Below, one piece after another: positions 43,308-53,559 of a stretch of 64,000 nucleotides of DNA. The DNA is from Xanthomonas hortorum pv. pelargonii (lineage in GTDB: Bacteria; Pseudomonadota; Gammaproteobacteria; Xanthomonadales; Xanthomonadaceae), in contig NZ_CP098604.1 of assembly GCF_024499015.1 (NCBI RefSeq), positions 4,650,001 through 4,714,000 of the forward strand, written 5' to 3'. The notes below the pieces were generated by a model. The model did not search any database. It saw only the letters and a program-made list of their open reading frames with translations, and had not been told where the DNA came from. The position numbers were made by a program, and so were the translations under genes. The number at the start of each line of letters is the position of its first letter. Positions within the stretch are counted from its first letter, which is position 1.

Positions 43308-43922
43308 TCATCGGGCTTTTTTCGGCAGCACGCGATGCAGCACGCCATCGCGCAGCACCAGGTGATGCCAGAGCGCGGCGCCGATGTGCAGGATCACCAG
43401 GGCCAGCAAGACCCAGGCGGCATTCAAGTGCCAGGTGCCCAGGGTGTCGGCCAGATCTTCGTCCGGCGCGACCAGATTCGGCAGCGTCAATCCGAACAGG
43501 TAAACCGGTTTGGCGTAGGCGTTGCTCAACGACCAACCGATCAGCGGCAACGCAACCATCAGGCCGTACAGCGCGAAATGGGTGGCGCCTGCAGCCAGCC
43601 GCATGAGCAGCGGCGATGGCGGGCCGGGCGGCAGCTTGCGCAGGCGGATGCGTAAACCCACACGCAGGACGAAAAGAAAGAGCACCATCAAACCGAAGTG
43701 GCGATGGCCTTCCATCAGCCATTGACGCAATGCGCGTCCTTCCAGTTCGGCGCGCAGCAAAATCAGTGTGGCGGCCATGGCCAGGCACAGCACCGTCAGC
43801 CAGTGCAGCACGCGCATCGATTTGGGGAGTGGAATGACCTGCGCAACCGGCGGCGCGTGTTGCGGCAGCACAGTGGCGTTGTCGGTGGCGGCGGTGTCGG
43901 GCGCCTGAGGGGATGAACGCAT
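43308..43922 (-). CDS. Cytochrome b561-type membrane protein
   Basis: 204 aa with four transmembrane helices. His ligands are in SMRVLHWLTVLCLAMAATLI and LMEGHRHFGLMVLFLFVLRV, then ATHFALYGLMVALPLIGW and VLLALVILHIGAALWHHLVL. This is the prokaryotic cytochrome b561 (CybB) family, passing electrons between quinol and periplasmic partners. It is the first gene of the cytochrome set on this strand. The long basic N-terminus before the first helix makes the exact start uncertain. Confidence 0.9.
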   Translation of the reverse strand: MRSSPQAPDTAATDNATVLPQHAPPVAQVIPLPKSMRVLHWLTVLCLAMAATLILLRAELEGRALRQWLMEGHRHFGLMVLFLFVLRVGLRIRLRKLPPGPPSPLLMRLAAGATHFALYGLMVALPLIGWSLSNAYAKPVYLFGLTLPNLVAPDEDLADTLGTWHLNAAWVLLALVILHIGAALWHHLVLRDGVLHRVLPKKAR

Positions 43923-44230
43923 TTGGTCGGTGTGCTCCGGTGCTGGTCGTTGGTTCCGGCAGTGCGTCGTGCGCTGCCAGGCCTGGCTCCCCACGCCGGC
44001 CGATCTGCGGCCAGGTGAACGTGCACCGATATGTGCGGCGATGCCGGCTAAAGGTTGCATTGCCCTGTGGGCATTACGCTGCAATCCGTGCATATCCACG
44101 TCTGCCGCGTCTGCAACTGCGCTTGCGCGCACATGGATTCGCAGTGCCGTGACGTGGTGCAACCTTTCGCGCACCCCGGTGCACTCAGGCATGTCGCACT
44201 ACGTGCAGTCAGCGGTTACGCCCCCGAATC
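43923..44230. other. Divergent intergenic region of about 308 bp
   Basis: This separates the cytochrome b561 gene (minus) from the polysaccharide operon (plus), so it should carry both promoters. I found no JUMPstart element, clear -35/-10 pair or palindrome, and nothing coding. Confidence 0.4.
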
Positions 44231-44668
44231 ATGGCCATCGAACGCATCCAGTTGCACACCCACGGTGACGATCGCGGTCTGCTCATCTCGTTGGAGCAGC
44301 AGCGCAACGTCCCGTTCGAGATACGGCGCGTGTATTACCTGTTCGGCACCCGCGACGGCGTGCACCGCGGCCAGCATGCGCACCGCCAGCTCAATCAACT
44401 CGCCGTCGCCTTGCATGGCTCGGTGACGATTCTGCTGGACAGGGGCGATGGCAATGGCCAGGAAGAAGTGGTGCTGGACGACCCCTCGCAAGGCCTGCTG
44501 CTCGGGCGCATGGTGTGGCGCGATCTGTATCGCTTCAGCCCCGACTGCGTGTTGATGGTACTGGCCGACCAGTTCTACGACCCGGCCGATTACATTCTGG
44601 ATTACGACGAATTCGTGAGCGAAGTGCGCGGTGAACATCGCCTCGACGCACGCAGGCTGGAAGCATGA
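44231..44668 (+). CDS. dTDP-sugar 3,4-ketoisomerase (FdtA/QdtA/WxcM-like)
   Basis: 145 aa cupin. It holds LFGTRDGVHRGQHAHRQLNQ (the HRGxHAH motif of FdtA/QdtA) and DPSQGLLLGRMVWRDLYRFS, DYILDYDEF. It converts dTDP-4-keto-6-deoxyglucose to the 3-keto sugar that the aminotransferase (47212-48324) can then aminate, giving Fuc3N or Qui3N. It is the first gene of the operon; the next gene overlaps (ATGA). Confidence 0.88.
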   Translation: MAIERIQLHTHGDDRGLLISLEQQRNVPFEIRRVYYLFGTRDGVHRGQHAHRQLNQLAVALHGSVTILLDRGDGNGQEEVVLDDPSQGLLLGRMVWRDLYRFSPDCVLMVLADQFYDPADYILDYDEFVSEVRGEHRLDARRLEA

Positions 44669-45336
44669 GCATGCATAAGCCATTGGTGATCATCGGAGAC
44701 GGCGAGTTTGCGCAGATCGCCTGCGAGTATTTCCAGCACGACAGCGATTACACCGTGGTCGCCTTCAGCGTGGAGCGCGACTTCCTGCTGCGGCCCACGC
44801 TGGCCGAGCTGCCGGTGGTGGCATTCGAAGAACTCGAACAGCGCTATCCACCCGAGCAGTACGAGGTTTTCGTGGCGATTCCGGCCACGCAGCTCAACCG
44901 CCTGCGCACACGCTTCTTCGAAGACATGGTGCGCCGCGGCTACCGCTGCGCCAGCTATGTCAGCTCGCGCGCGTTCGTCTGGCGCAATGCGCAGATCGGC
45001 GCCAACTGCTTCATCTTCGAAGGCAACGTCATCCAGCCGTTCACCCGCATCGGCGACAACTGCGTGCTGTGGAGCGGCAACCATATCGGCCACCGTACGG
45101 TGGTGCAGGACAATGTGTTCATCGCCTCGCATGCGGTGATTTCCGGCTATTGCGAGATCGGGCGCGGCAGTTTCATCGGCGTCAATGCCACGCTCAGCGA
45201 CAAGGTGCGGATTGCTTCAGACAACATCATCGGCGCCGGCGCGCTGGTCACCCGGCATACCGAAGCCGAGCGCGTGTATGTGGGCTCGCCGGCGCGTGCG
45301 GTGGCCGGCAGGTCCAGCTTCGACGTGGAGCTCTAA
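44665..45336 (+). CDS. NeuD/PglD-type sugar O/N-acetyltransferase
   Basis: 223 aa. N-terminal Rossmann-like PLVIIGDGEFAQIACEYFQH and C-terminal left-handed beta-helix hexapeptide repeats (RNAQIGANCFIFEGNVIQPF; IGHRTVVQDNVFIASHAVIS). The probable catalytic His is in WSGNHIGHRTVV. It would acetylate the amino sugar made by the ketoisomerase and aminotransferase (compare FdtC/QdtC function), though its fold is closer to PglD. Overlaps the previous gene by 4 bases. Confidence 0.85.
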   Translation: MSMHKPLVIIGDGEFAQIACEYFQHDSDYTVVAFSVERDFLLRPTLAELPVVAFEELEQRYPPEQYEVFVAIPATQLNRLRTRFFEDMVRRGYRCASYVSSRAFVWRNAQIGANCFIFEGNVIQPFTRIGDNCVLWSGNHIGHRTVVQDNVFIASHAVISGYCEIGRGSFIGVNATLSDKVRIASDNIIGAGALVTRHTEAERVYVGSPARAVAGRSSFDVEL

Positions 45337-45339
45337 TCC

Positions 45340-46293
45340 ATGTTCGCCTGGACCAAGCGGGGCCTGGTGTTTGATGTCGCGCGCGATGGCGTGGGCGGCT
45401 GGATGCAGCATGCCGCGCTGACGCCGACGCCGTATCGGTTGTCTGCGCAGGTGCTACGCGTCTATGCAGGTTTTCGCGATGCGCAGGGTGTGAGCCGGAT
45501 CGGCTATGTGGACGTGCGCGCCGATGCGCCGACCCAGATCGTCGGTGTCAGCAAACAGCCGGTGCTGGATATCGGCCGCGATGGCTGCTTCGACGATAAC
45601 GGCATGATTCTGGGCGATGTCGTGGCCGGGCCGGATGGTCTGTACATGTTCTATGTCGGCTTCCAGCGTGTGGCCAAGGCCAAGTTCCTGGCCTTCACCG
45701 GGCTTGCGGTCTCCAGCGATGGTGGCGAAAGTTTTCAGCGCCGCCAGGACACGCCACTGCTGGATCGCGCCCCCGGGCGCAGCACCATTGCCGCGGTGCA
45801 TTCGGCCCGCTATGAAGATGGCCGTTGGCGATTGTGGTACGCGGTGGGCGACGATTGGGAAACCATCGGCGGCCAGCCGTATCCGCGTTACCACATCCGT
45901 TACGCAGAGACCGACGATCTGCGCCACATCCCCAGCGACGACGTGGTGTGCCTGCGTCCGCGCGACGACGAATACCGCATCGGCCGCCCGCGCGTGTATC
46001 GCCTGGGCGATCGCTATCTGATGTATTTCACCCGCGGCGATACGCACGGCGGCTACTTCCCGGGCATCGCCTTCAGCGGCGATGGCGTGCACTGGGAACG
46101 CGACGACAGTCAGCTGGGGCTGCAGCTCTCCGACCATGGGTGGGATGCGCAGACCTTGTGCTACCCGGCGTTGATCCAGCAGCACGATCGCGTGCTGATG
46201 TTCTACAACGGCAACGCAATGGGGCAGGCCGGCTTCGGTCTGGCCGAGGCCGCGTTGCCGGTGGACCTGCAGGGGCGCCATGTTTTCGGTTAG
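45340..46293 (+). CDS. Five-bladed beta-propeller, glycosidase-like protein
   Basis: 317 aa with propeller repeats resembling GH43/GH32 or GH130-like enzymes: VVAGPDGLYMFYVGFQRVAK, GLAVSSDGGESFQRRQDTPL, YRLGDRYLMYFTRGDTHGG and IAFSGDGVHWERDDS. Acidic residues fit the catalytic positions, but I could not assign a specificity. No signal peptide, so it works in the cytoplasm, perhaps on a sugar nucleotide or lipid-linked intermediate. Related proteins are seen in several polysaccharide clusters. Three bases separate it from the previous stop. Confidence 0.72.
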   Translation: MFAWTKRGLVFDVARDGVGGWMQHAALTPTPYRLSAQVLRVYAGFRDAQGVSRIGYVDVRADAPTQIVGVSKQPVLDIGRDGCFDDNGMILGDVVAGPDGLYMFYVGFQRVAKAKFLAFTGLAVSSDGGESFQRRQDTPLLDRAPGRSTIAAVHSARYEDGRWRLWYAVGDDWETIGGQPYPRYHIRYAETDDLRHIPSDDVVCLRPRDDEYRIGRPRVYRLGDRYLMYFTRGDTHGGYFPGIAFSGDGVHWERDDSQLGLQLSDHGWDAQTLCYPALIQQHDRVLMFYNGNAMGQAGFGLAEAALPVDLQGRHVFG

Positions 46294-47212
46294 GCCATAT
46301 GCCGCCAGCGATGCGCCTGCGTGGGACGCGTTGGTGGCGTCCTCGCGCAACGGCAACCTGTTGCATCGGCGTGGCTACATGGACTATCACGCCGACCGCT
46401 TCGTAGATGCCTCGTTGCTGGTCGAACGTGGCGGCGAGGTGGTGGCGGTGTTTCCGGCAAGCGTGCACGGCGATTGCGTCAGCAGCCACGCCGGGTTGAC
46501 CTATGCGGGCTTGTTGTCGTCGATGGCGTTGCGTGCGGGCGCTACATTGCAGGTATTCGAACAGATTGCCGCGCACTATCGCGCGCGCGCCGTGCGCCAG
46601 ATCGTGTACAAGCCGGTGCCGCATGTGTTTCATGCGTATCCGGCCGAGGAAGATCTGTATGCCTTGCATCGGTTGGGCGCGCAGCTGTTCCGGCGCGACC
46701 TGTCGTCGGTGATCGCGCTGCGCGAGCCGTTCGCGTTCAGTGCCGAGCGTCGGCGTTCGCTGGTCAAGGCGCGCAAGGCCGGTGTGCAGATCCAGACCGG
46801 CACGCAGCTGGAGGCGTTTCATGCCTTGCTGACCCAGGTGTTGCAACGGCACGGTGTGGCGCCGACCCATCGGCTGGACGAATTGCAGCTGCTGCACAGC
46901 CGGTTTCCGCAGCAGATCGTGCTGCATGAAGCGCGCGCTGAGGGGCAGCTGGTAGCCGCCGCACTGGTGTTGGATTTCGGCCGCAGCGTACACACCCAGT
47001 ATCTGGCGGTGTCCGAATGCGGTCGCCAGCTGGATGCGCTGAGCCTGCTGCTGGCCGAGCTGATCACTGAGGTGTATGCGCAGCGCCATTACTTCAGCTT
47101 CGGTATCTCCACCGAGCAGGGCGGGCAGGTGCTCAACGATGGCTTGGTCGAACAAAAGGAACGCTTCGGCGCGCGTGCCGTGGTGCAGGATTTCTATCGA
47201 TGGACGTTGTAA
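46280..47212 (+). CDS. GNAT/FemAB-like acyltransferase
   Basis: 310 aa. [20 protein letters not shown] is a typical N-terminus of the FemAB-like/GNAT type, followed by [19 protein letters not shown] and, in the C-terminal domain, [40 protein letters not shown]. It probably transfers an acyl or aminoacyl group to an amino sugar of the polysaccharide. It overlaps the previous gene by 14 bases; the stop overlaps the next start. Confidence 0.75.
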   Translation: MFSVRPYAASDAPAWDALVASSRNGNLLHRRGYMDYHADRFVDASLLVERGGEVVAVFPASVHGDCVSSHAGLTYAGLLSSMALRAGATLQVFEQIAAHYRARAVRQIVYKPVPHVFHAYPAEEDLYALHRLGAQLFRRDLSSVIALREPFAFSAERRRSLVKARKAGVQIQTGTQLEAFHALLTQVLQRHGVAPTHRLDELQLLHSRFPQQIVLHEARAEGQLVAAALVLDFGRSVHTQYLAVSECGRQLDALSLLLAELITEVYAQRHYFSFGISTEQGGQVLNDGLVEQKERFGARAVVQDFYRWTL

Positions 47213-48324
47213 TGGATGTGCCGTTTCTGGATTTGCGTGCAGTCAATGCGCGCTACGCGGATGAATTGAAAGTGGCTGCCGCGCGGGTGATCGATGCCGG
47301 CTGGTATGTGCTCGGCCAGGAGCTGGCCGCATTCGAAGAAGAATTCGCCAGCTACTGCGGCGCCGCGCATGCGGTGGGCGTGGGCAACGGACTGGATGCG
47401 TTGTCGCTGATCCTGCGCGGCTATCGCGAGCTGGGGGTGTTGCGCGAGGGCGACGAGATCATCGTGCCGGCCAACACCTTCATCGCGAGCTTTCTGGCGA
47501 TCAGCCAGAACCAGTTGGTGCTGGTGCCTGTGGAGCCGGATCCGCTGACTTTCAACATGGACCCGGCCGGTGTGGAGAAGGCGATCGGGCCACGCACGCG
47601 CGCCATCATGGCGGTGCATCTGTATGGGCAGCTGGCCGACATAGCCGCATTGCAAACGCTTGCCCATCGCTACGGGCTGCTGCTGATCGAAGATGCCGCG
47701 CAAGCGCATGGCGCGCGCGCGGACGGGCGGCGTGCCGGTGCCTTCGGCGATGCGGCGGCGTTCAGTTTTTTTCCCACCAAGAACCTGGGCGCACTCGGCG
47801 ATGGTGGTGCGGTGGTGACCTCGGATCCGCGCCTGGCCGAGCGCATTCGCGCGCTGCGCAATTATGGCTCGGAGGTGAAATATCACCACAGCTGCCAGGG
47901 CGTGAATTCACGGCTGGATGAAATGCAGGCCGCATTCTTGCGGGTCAAACTGGGGTATCTGGAGGATGAGATCGCGCGTCGGCGCGCGGTGGCGCAGCGC
48001 TATCTGCAAGGCATCGCGCATCCGCTGATCACGTTGCCTACGGTGGTCGCCGAGGAACAGCATGTCTGGCATCTGTTCGTAGTGCGCAGCCCGCAGCGCG
48101 ATGCCTTGCAGGCGCATTTGCTGCGCCTGGGCATCCACACCCAGATCCATTACCCGGTGCCGCCGCATCGGCAGCCTGCCTACACCACGCTGGGCGATGC
48201 CTGCCTGCCGGTAAGCGAGGGTCTGCATCGTGAAGTGCTGAGTCTGCCGATGGGCCCGGCACTGGATGACGCGTCGGTGGAACGTGTGATTGCCGCATGC
48301 CAATCGTTCGGCAGCCCTGCATGA
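47212..48324 (+). CDS. PLP-dependent sugar 3-aminotransferase (DegT/DnrJ/EryC1; FdtB/QdtB-like)
   Basis: 370 aa. It has [36 protein letters not shown] (PLP phosphate binding), [20 protein letters not shown] (Asp contacting the pyridine N) and the Schiff-base Lys in [18 protein letters not shown]. It aminates the 3-keto sugar from the ketoisomerase, giving dTDP-3-amino-3,6-dideoxyhexose. The start at 47212 ([10 protein letters not shown]) overlaps the preceding stop (TAATG). Confidence 0.92.
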   Translation: MDVPFLDLRAVNARYADELKVAAARVIDAGWYVLGQELAAFEEEFASYCGAAHAVGVGNGLDALSLILRGYRELGVLREGDEIIVPANTFIASFLAISQNQLVLVPVEPDPLTFNMDPAGVEKAIGPRTRAIMAVHLYGQLADIAALQTLAHRYGLLLIEDAAQAHGARADGRRAGAFGDAAAFSFFPTKNLGALGDGGAVVTSDPRLAERIRALRNYGSEVKYHHSCQGVNSRLDEMQAAFLRVKLGYLEDEIARRRAVAQRYLQGIAHPLITLPTVVAEEQHVWHLFVVRSPQRDALQAHLLRLGIHTQIHYPVPPHRQPAYTTLGDACLPVSEGLHREVLSLPMGPALDDASVERVIAACQSFGSPA

Positions 48325-49574
48325 ATCTGATGCGTAGCAGCGCGTACACCGGCGTTGCGACGCTGGCCAAGCTGCTGGCTGCGCTGGTGGTGGTGAAGTT
48401 GGTGGCGGTGTACGCCGGCCCACAAGGTGTCGGCCGCTTGGGCCAGTTTCTCAATCTGATGTCGGTGCTGGCGGTGTTGGCGGGCGGCGGTATCAGCGCC
48501 GGCATCGTCAAGTACGTGGCCGAGTATCGCAACGACGCACCGGCACTGGCACGCTTGCTCAGCGCGGCGCTCTGGTACGCCTTCTGCGCGGCTTGCGTCA
48601 TGGCGGTGTTGGCGGTGCTGTTCAGTGGCGTGATCGCCGAGCGCCTGTTGGGCGATGCAGCGTATCGGCCGCTGATCTGCGTGCTGGCGATCGCGCAGCT
48701 GGGCATTGCCTTGGTCAACTACATCCTGGCGGTGATCAACGGTTTCATGGATGTTCGCCGTCTGGCATTTGTGCAGGTGAGCGGCGCGGTGTTAAGTGTT
48801 GCGCTGGTGGCGTGGCTGTCCAGCCGGGCGCAGCTGCAGGGCGCGTTGCTGGCACTGGTGCTGGGCCAGGTGCTGTGGTTGTTGGCCGGCGTGCCGGCAC
48901 TGCGACGCAGCCCGTATTTCCAACGCGAGATGTTGCGCCTGCGTTTCGATGCGCCGATGACGCGCAAGCTGGCCGCGTTTTCGGCGATGACGCTGACCGC
49001 CACGCTGGTGCCCCAGTTGGTGGCCATTTTGGTGCGCGATCATCTGGCGTTGCACTTCGGATGGCAGCAGGTGGGTTATTGGCAGGCCGTCAGCCGGGTG
49101 TCGGATGCCTATCTGCTGTTCTTCACCACCGCCATCAACGTGTATTACCTGCCCAAGCTGGCCTCCCTGCACGATCGTGCGGCGCTCGGGCGCGAGCTGC
49201 GGGCCGCGTATCGCTATGTGATGCCGGCGGTGATCGCGATGGCGCTAGGTGTGTACATGCTCCGCGATTGGGTCACCTGGCTGCTGTTCGATGCGCGATT
49301 CGCTGCAGCAGCACCGCTTTATGGTCCGCAGTTGCTGGGCGATGTGATCAAGATTGCCGCGTTCGTGCTGTCGTACGTGATGCTGGCCAAGGCGATGACG
49401 CGGCTGTTCGTGATTTCCGAATGCGTGTTCGCCGCCAGCTATCTGGCGCTGGTGTATCTGTTCACGGCGCAGTTCGGGCTGATCGGGGCGATGTATGCCT
49501 TTGTCGCCAACTACGTGGTGTATCTGCTGTTCAATATCGTGGTGGTGCGTCGCTATCTGGTGCAGACCGCATGA
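48321..49574 (+). CDS. Wzx-type polysaccharide flippase
   Basis: 417 aa with 10-12 hydrophobic helices in MATE/MVF-like arrangement. It starts [20 protein letters not shown], with [20 protein letters not shown] near the end, and resembles O-antigen translocases of the WzxE type. It moves undecaprenyl-linked repeat units across the inner membrane. Starts by ATGA overlap with the aminotransferase. Confidence 0.88.
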   Translation: MNLMRSSAYTGVATLAKLLAALVVVKLVAVYAGPQGVGRLGQFLNLMSVLAVLAGGGISAGIVKYVAEYRNDAPALARLLSAALWYAFCAACVMAVLAVLFSGVIAERLLGDAAYRPLICVLAIAQLGIALVNYILAVINGFMDVRRLAFVQVSGAVLSVALVAWLSSRAQLQGALLALVLGQVLWLLAGVPALRRSPYFQREMLRLRFDAPMTRKLAAFSAMTLTATLVPQLVAILVRDHLALHFGWQQVGYWQAVSRVSDAYLLFFTTAINVYYLPKLASLHDRAALGRELRAAYRYVMPAVIAMALGVYMLRDWVTWLLFDARFAAAAPLYGPQLLGDVIKIAAFVLSYVMLAKAMTRLFVISECVFAASYLALVYLFTAQFGLIGAMYAFVANYVVYLLFNIVVVRRYLVQTA

Positions 49575-50521
49575 GCGATCAAACCCAACCGAGCGGGCGA
49601 GCGAGCTGGCCGCTGGTGTCGGTGCTGATTCCTGCCTATAACCACGCGCGCTTCGTGCAACGGTGCCTGGATAGCGTGTTGGAAGACCCGTACCCGTGCA
49701 AGGAGATCGTCATCATCGACGACGGCTCCAGCGACGCCACGGGCGAAAAGATCGCGCAGTGGATTGCCACCCATGGTCATCGGCTGCCGGTGCAGTTCGT
49801 GCAACGCGACAACCGCGGTGTGGCGGCCACGCTCAACGAGCTGGCCTTGCGTGCGCGTGGCGACTACCTGCGTCTTGGCGCGAGCGACGATTATCTGTTG
49901 GCCGGCGGGTTGGATGCGCAGGTGCGTTACTTGCGTGCGCATCCGCAAAAACTGGCGGTGATCGGCGATGCCTGCGTGGTCGATCAGCATGGAAGACTGC
50001 TGCACGGCAGCGCCATGCGCGACCTGCATCGGGTGGATACCGGTGTGTACTGCTCAGAGCGGGGCATCCGCCGCGCGGTGATCCAGCAGTGGGCGGTCAG
50101 TGGTGCGGTGGCGTTGCTGCGCCGCAGTGCCTTCGATGCGCGCACCGGGTGGGACGAATCGCTGCGGATCGAGGACTGGGATCTTTTCCTGCGCCTGGCC
50201 GCACGCAACGCGCTTGGTTTTGTCGACGTGCCGGTCTGTGCGTACCGTCTGCATGGCAACAACCTCAGCAAGACCGCAAACGTGCGTGCGCGGATTGCCA
50301 ACTTGAGCGAGTCGCGTCAGGTGGCGTTGCGTTGTGCGGAGTTGTTCGATGAGCCCGAGCGCACCTTGCTGCGGGCGCAATCGCGTTACATCGCGGCCAA
50401 GGTGGCATTTCTGCAGCGCCGGCCGCACAGGGTGACCGGGCATCTGCTCGCCTATGCCTGGTTGTCGTTGCCGGCCAGGTGGCGGCCCAGGCATGCGCGT
50501 AGCGCGGTGGAGCCGGCATGA
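49571..50521 (+). CDS. Glycosyltransferase family 2
   Basis: 316 aa, GT-A fold: PLVSVLIPAYNHARFVQRCL, KEIVIIDDGSSDATGEKIAQ, a DxD-like GASDDYLLAGGL, and RIEDWDLFLRLAARN (ED motif). An inverting transferase adding a sugar to the lipid-linked repeat unit on the cytoplasmic side. No membrane helix. ATGA overlap with wzx-like gene. Confidence 0.92.
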   Translation: MSDQTQPSGRASWPLVSVLIPAYNHARFVQRCLDSVLEDPYPCKEIVIIDDGSSDATGEKIAQWIATHGHRLPVQFVQRDNRGVAATLNELALRARGDYLRLGASDDYLLAGGLDAQVRYLRAHPQKLAVIGDACVVDQHGRLLHGSAMRDLHRVDTGVYCSERGIRRAVIQQWAVSGAVALLRRSAFDARTGWDESLRIEDWDLFLRLAARNALGFVDVPVCAYRLHGNNLSKTANVRARIANLSESRQVALRCAELFDEPERTLLRAQSRYIAAKVAFLQRRPHRVTGHLLAYAWLSLPARWRPRHARSAVEPA

Positions 50522-51651
50522 ACACGCTGTTGCGCCGGCCTGCGACGTATCTGGCGCTGCCGATGCTGCTCAGCTGCGCGCTGACGTTGCTGACCTACAC
50601 GCTGCCCGGCGACTATCTGGACGGCATCGCGCTGCTGGCGGTCGCTGCCGCTGCAACGTTTGTGCTGGATGCGTTGCTACGCACGCAGCTGCCTGCCGTG
50701 GAGCGCTTTCGCCACTATCGCTACGCCGGCACGCGCGATGCCTTCGTGGTGATGACGCTGGCGGCAATGGTGACGGTGTTCTGCATCGTGGATGTGGCGC
50801 TGTTTCCGATTCCGTTGTTCAGCGATCCGTCCTCGTACGCCACCTTGAGCCCATTGCGCTCGCATGTGCGGCACATCTCCAACATGTGCTGGATCCTGCC
50901 GCCGATCGCGCTGCTGTGCGTGCGCCACCGCGGGCTGCGTGCGGCGATGGTGACGCTGGGGTTCGTATTCCCGATCGTGGTGATCGACCGCAACCGCATC
51001 TTTGCAGGACTGTTTTCGTTCGTGCTGGTGATGCTGTTGCGCCGCGATCCTGCGCGCCGCCTGCCGTGGAAGACCATTGGCCTGCTCGTGCTGGCTGGGG
51101 GCGGGGTGTTTTCGATCCTGGGCGCACTGCGTTCCGGCTCGTTGGCCACGGTCGCCTTGCCGTTCAGTGCGTTGTATCGCGCGATGCCGCAGGGCGTGCA
51201 GTGGCTGCTGCTGTACATCAGCGCCGGGCCGTACAACTTCGGCGCGATTCTGGCCAAGGGCTACGTCAACGCCAGTTTTCTGGCCAATCAACTGGTGCCG
51301 TTCAGTGGTTCGATCGCCACCGCCGGCACCAGCATTCCGCTGGATGCGCCCAATATCAATGTGGGCACGGAATTCTTCCCGTTCCTGATGGCCTGGGGCG
51401 CGCCGGGCGCGTTGATTGCGCTGCTGGCGTTATATGCGGGCCTGGTGTGGAGCGTGCGCCTGCTCAGCAGCTCGCTGTCGATCTTTCATGTGCTGATCTT
51501 CCTGCGCCTCGCCTATGCCTGCCTGATGTCGCCGTTCGCGCCGCAGGCATTCACCTGGACCAACTTCGGCTTCATCGCGCTGTGTCTGGTGTTGCATGCC
51601 TGCACCGTGTTGCTGCCCAGCCGCAATGCGGCATCTAGCGCTGCCGCGTAG
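50518..51651 (+). CDS. Wzy-like polysaccharide polymerase
   Basis: 377 aa polytopic membrane protein, about 10 helices, with a large loop (FSDPSSYATLSPLRSHVRHI) and the run YISAGPYNFGAILAKGYVNA before the last helices. Sequence is low in recognisable motifs, as Wzy proteins are. The position between wzx-like, GT2 and wzz-like genes supports the call. Overlaps the previous gene by 4 bases. Confidence 0.7.
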   Translation: MNTLLRRPATYLALPMLLSCALTLLTYTLPGDYLDGIALLAVAAAATFVLDALLRTQLPAVERFRHYRYAGTRDAFVVMTLAAMVTVFCIVDVALFPIPLFSDPSSYATLSPLRSHVRHISNMCWILPPIALLCVRHRGLRAAMVTLGFVFPIVVIDRNRIFAGLFSFVLVMLLRRDPARRLPWKTIGLLVLAGGGVFSILGALRSGSLATVALPFSALYRAMPQGVQWLLLYISAGPYNFGAILAKGYVNASFLANQLVPFSGSIATAGTSIPLDAPNINVGTEFFPFLMAWGAPGALIALLALYAGLVWSVRLLSSSLSIFHVLIFLRLAYACLMSPFAPQAFTWTNFGFIALCLVLHACTVLLPSRNAASSAAA

Positions 51652-51695
51652 TGCGCGGCAACTTCGTTTTCACCACGTTCCAGAGCCGGTGCACC

Positions 51696-52547
51696 ATGAA
51701 TCAACACGACGATATCTATCTGATCGACCTGTGGCGCATCCTGCGCCGCGAATGGCGCTGGGCGCTGGCCGCGCTGGTGGTGGTGCTTGGCCTGACGTTC
51801 GCCTTCACCCGGTTGGCCAAACCGCAGTGGGAGGCCACCGCCTGGATCCAGGTCGGCGAAATCGGCCCCACACCGGCCGGGCGCGATCCCAAGGTCGAGC
51901 CGTTTCAGCGCGTGATCGATCGCATGAAGACGCGGCTGTTTCAGGATGCGGTGCTGCGCAAGGCTGGCCTGCCGCTCAACAGCCGCGCTGCGCAGTTGTA
52001 TCGCGGCAGTCTCAAGCCCGATCCGGACCCGTACGCGAATCTGATCGGCGTGACCATTCGTGCCGAATCGTCCGCGCAGGCCCGCCGCCTTGCGATGGCC
52101 ACCGTGACCGAGCTGCAGACGCTGCACGGCCAGACCAATGCGGTGGCGCTTGAGCTCGCACGCACGCGCCTGCAAGGGTTGAATGAAGACCTGCGCGCGG
52201 CGCTCGTCAACAGGGCGCAACTGCAACAGCAAGTGCAGGCCGGGCAGGGCGGTGCTGCGGCTACGCCGGCGCAGGTGGTTGCCGGTGTATTGCTGACCGA
52301 CAGCAACACCACTATCCGCGCGTTGAAAGCCGAGCGCGACGATCTCATCGCCCGCCTTACCACCCGCTACACGTATCAGACCTCGTTGGCGTGGCCGTTG
52401 TATGTGCCCGATCGCCAGGCATTTCCGAATGCGATCACCGCTTGGGCCGCCGGTTTGCTAGCTGGCGCCGGCTTGGGCGTGCTGGCAGCGGTGTTACGCA
52501 ATGCATGGCGGCGTCGCAGGGGTGCGGCCGGGCATTCCGTCGCCTGA
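51696..52547 (+). CDS. Wzz/chain-length-determinant-like protein
   Basis: 283 aa. N-terminal helix WRWALAALVVVLGLTFAFTR after YLIDLWRILRRE, a periplasmic part with coiled-coil stretch (LELARTRLQGLNEDLRAALV; LKAERDDLIARLTT), and a C-terminal helix (TAWAAGLLAGAGLGVLAAVL). The classical Pro-rich motif before the second helix is weak. It lacks a tyrosine kinase domain, so it is a PCP-1/2b-like co-polymerase. The start at 51696 gives the standard short N-terminus; the frame remains open to 51651. Confidence 0.78.
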   Translation: MNQHDDIYLIDLWRILRREWRWALAALVVVLGLTFAFTRLAKPQWEATAWIQVGEIGPTPAGRDPKVEPFQRVIDRMKTRLFQDAVLRKAGLPLNSRAAQLYRGSLKPDPDPYANLIGVTIRAESSAQARRLAMATVTELQTLHGQTNAVALELARTRLQGLNEDLRAALVNRAQLQQQVQAGQGGAAATPAQVVAGVLLTDSNTTIRALKAERDDLIARLTTRYTYQTSLAWPLYVPDRQAFPNAITAWAAGLLAGAGLGVLAAVLRNAWRRRRGAAGHSVA

Positions 52548-52704
52548 GGTAAACGTCAACGCGTTGTAGGTGGGACATCGCTCACCAGGCTGCAACCAAA
52601 GCCGCTGCGCGTGGCACTCACGGGTCAATCAAGCGATGCCGCGGTGGCGGTGTCGCGTCTGGAGGGTGTCGTGAGAACAACTGGTCTGGTGTGGGAGGCT
52701 GCGC

Positions 52705-53547
52705 ATGTCGGTGGTCAATGAGCATGCGGCGCGTGGCGGCACGGTGGCCCCGGAGCGCTTGCTTGAGACGCAACGCGCGTTCGATAGCGTGGCCCCCGAC
52801 TACGATGGCCCGCGCGGCAACAATGCGCTGATCCAGCGCATGCGCACCACGCTGTGGGACACGGTTGCGGCCGAGCTGCCGGTGGGGTCGCGGCTGGTGG
52901 ATCTGGGCTGCGGCACCGGTCTGGATGCCGGCGAGTTCGCACGCCGCGGTTACAGCGTGCTGGCCACCGACTGGTCGCCGGCGATGGTCGAACGCACCCG
53001 CCATCGCGCTGCCACGCAAGGTCTTGAAGCACGGTTGACCGCCGCCCACGTCGGCATCCAGCAGCTCGATCAGCTGGACGGCACCTTCGATGGCATGTAC
53101 TCCAACTTCGGCCCGCTCAATTGCGCTCCCGACCTGCCGGCAGTGGCTGCCGAGTGCGCACGTCTGCTGCGCGCCGATGGCTGCCTGGTGTTTTCGGTGA
53201 TCGGGCGCATTTGCCCGTGGGAAATCGGTCATTACACGCTGCGCGGGCGCTTCAAGCGCGCAGCGGTGCGTGCCGCGCGCGGGGTCACCGCGGTAGGCAT
53301 GAACGGCCACACCATCTGGACCTGGTACCACCTGCCGCGCGAGTTCTACCGCGCCTTCAACAAGCACTTCGTGCTGGACAGCTATCGCGCCTTGAGCCTG
53401 TTCCTGCCGCCGCCGTATCTGGTGGATTTTTGCGAACGGCATCCGCGTCTGTCTGAGCGCCTGGGCCAGTGCGACGACCGCTTGGGCGGGCTGCCGCTGC
53501 TGCGCGACATGGGCGACCACTTCCTGATCGTGATGCGCAAGCGCTGA
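52705..53547 (+). CDS. SAM-dependent class I methyltransferase
   Basis: 280 aa. Motif I SRLVDLGCGTGLDAGEFARR (about residues 62-81), acidic loop VLATDWSPAMVE, motif II-like FDGMYSNFGPLNCAPDLPAV, and a class I fold to about residue 160. A longer C-terminal part (GHTIWTWYHLPREFYRAFNK) probably binds the substrate. GGGAGG ribosome binding site before the ATG at 52705. In this operon a sugar or lipid-linked intermediate is likely, but not shown. Confidence 0.85.
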   Translation: MSVVNEHAARGGTVAPERLLETQRAFDSVAPDYDGPRGNNALIQRMRTTLWDTVAAELPVGSRLVDLGCGTGLDAGEFARRGYSVLATDWSPAMVERTRHRAATQGLEARLTAAHVGIQQLDQLDGTFDGMYSNFGPLNCAPDLPAVAAECARLLRADGCLVFSVIGRICPWEIGHYTLRGRFKRAAVRAARGVTAVGMNGHTIWTWYHLPREFYRAFNKHFVLDSYRALSLFLPPPYLVDFCERHPRLSERLGQCDDRLGGLPLLRDMGDHFLIVMRKR

Positions 53548-53559
53548 GTGGAGACGCCG

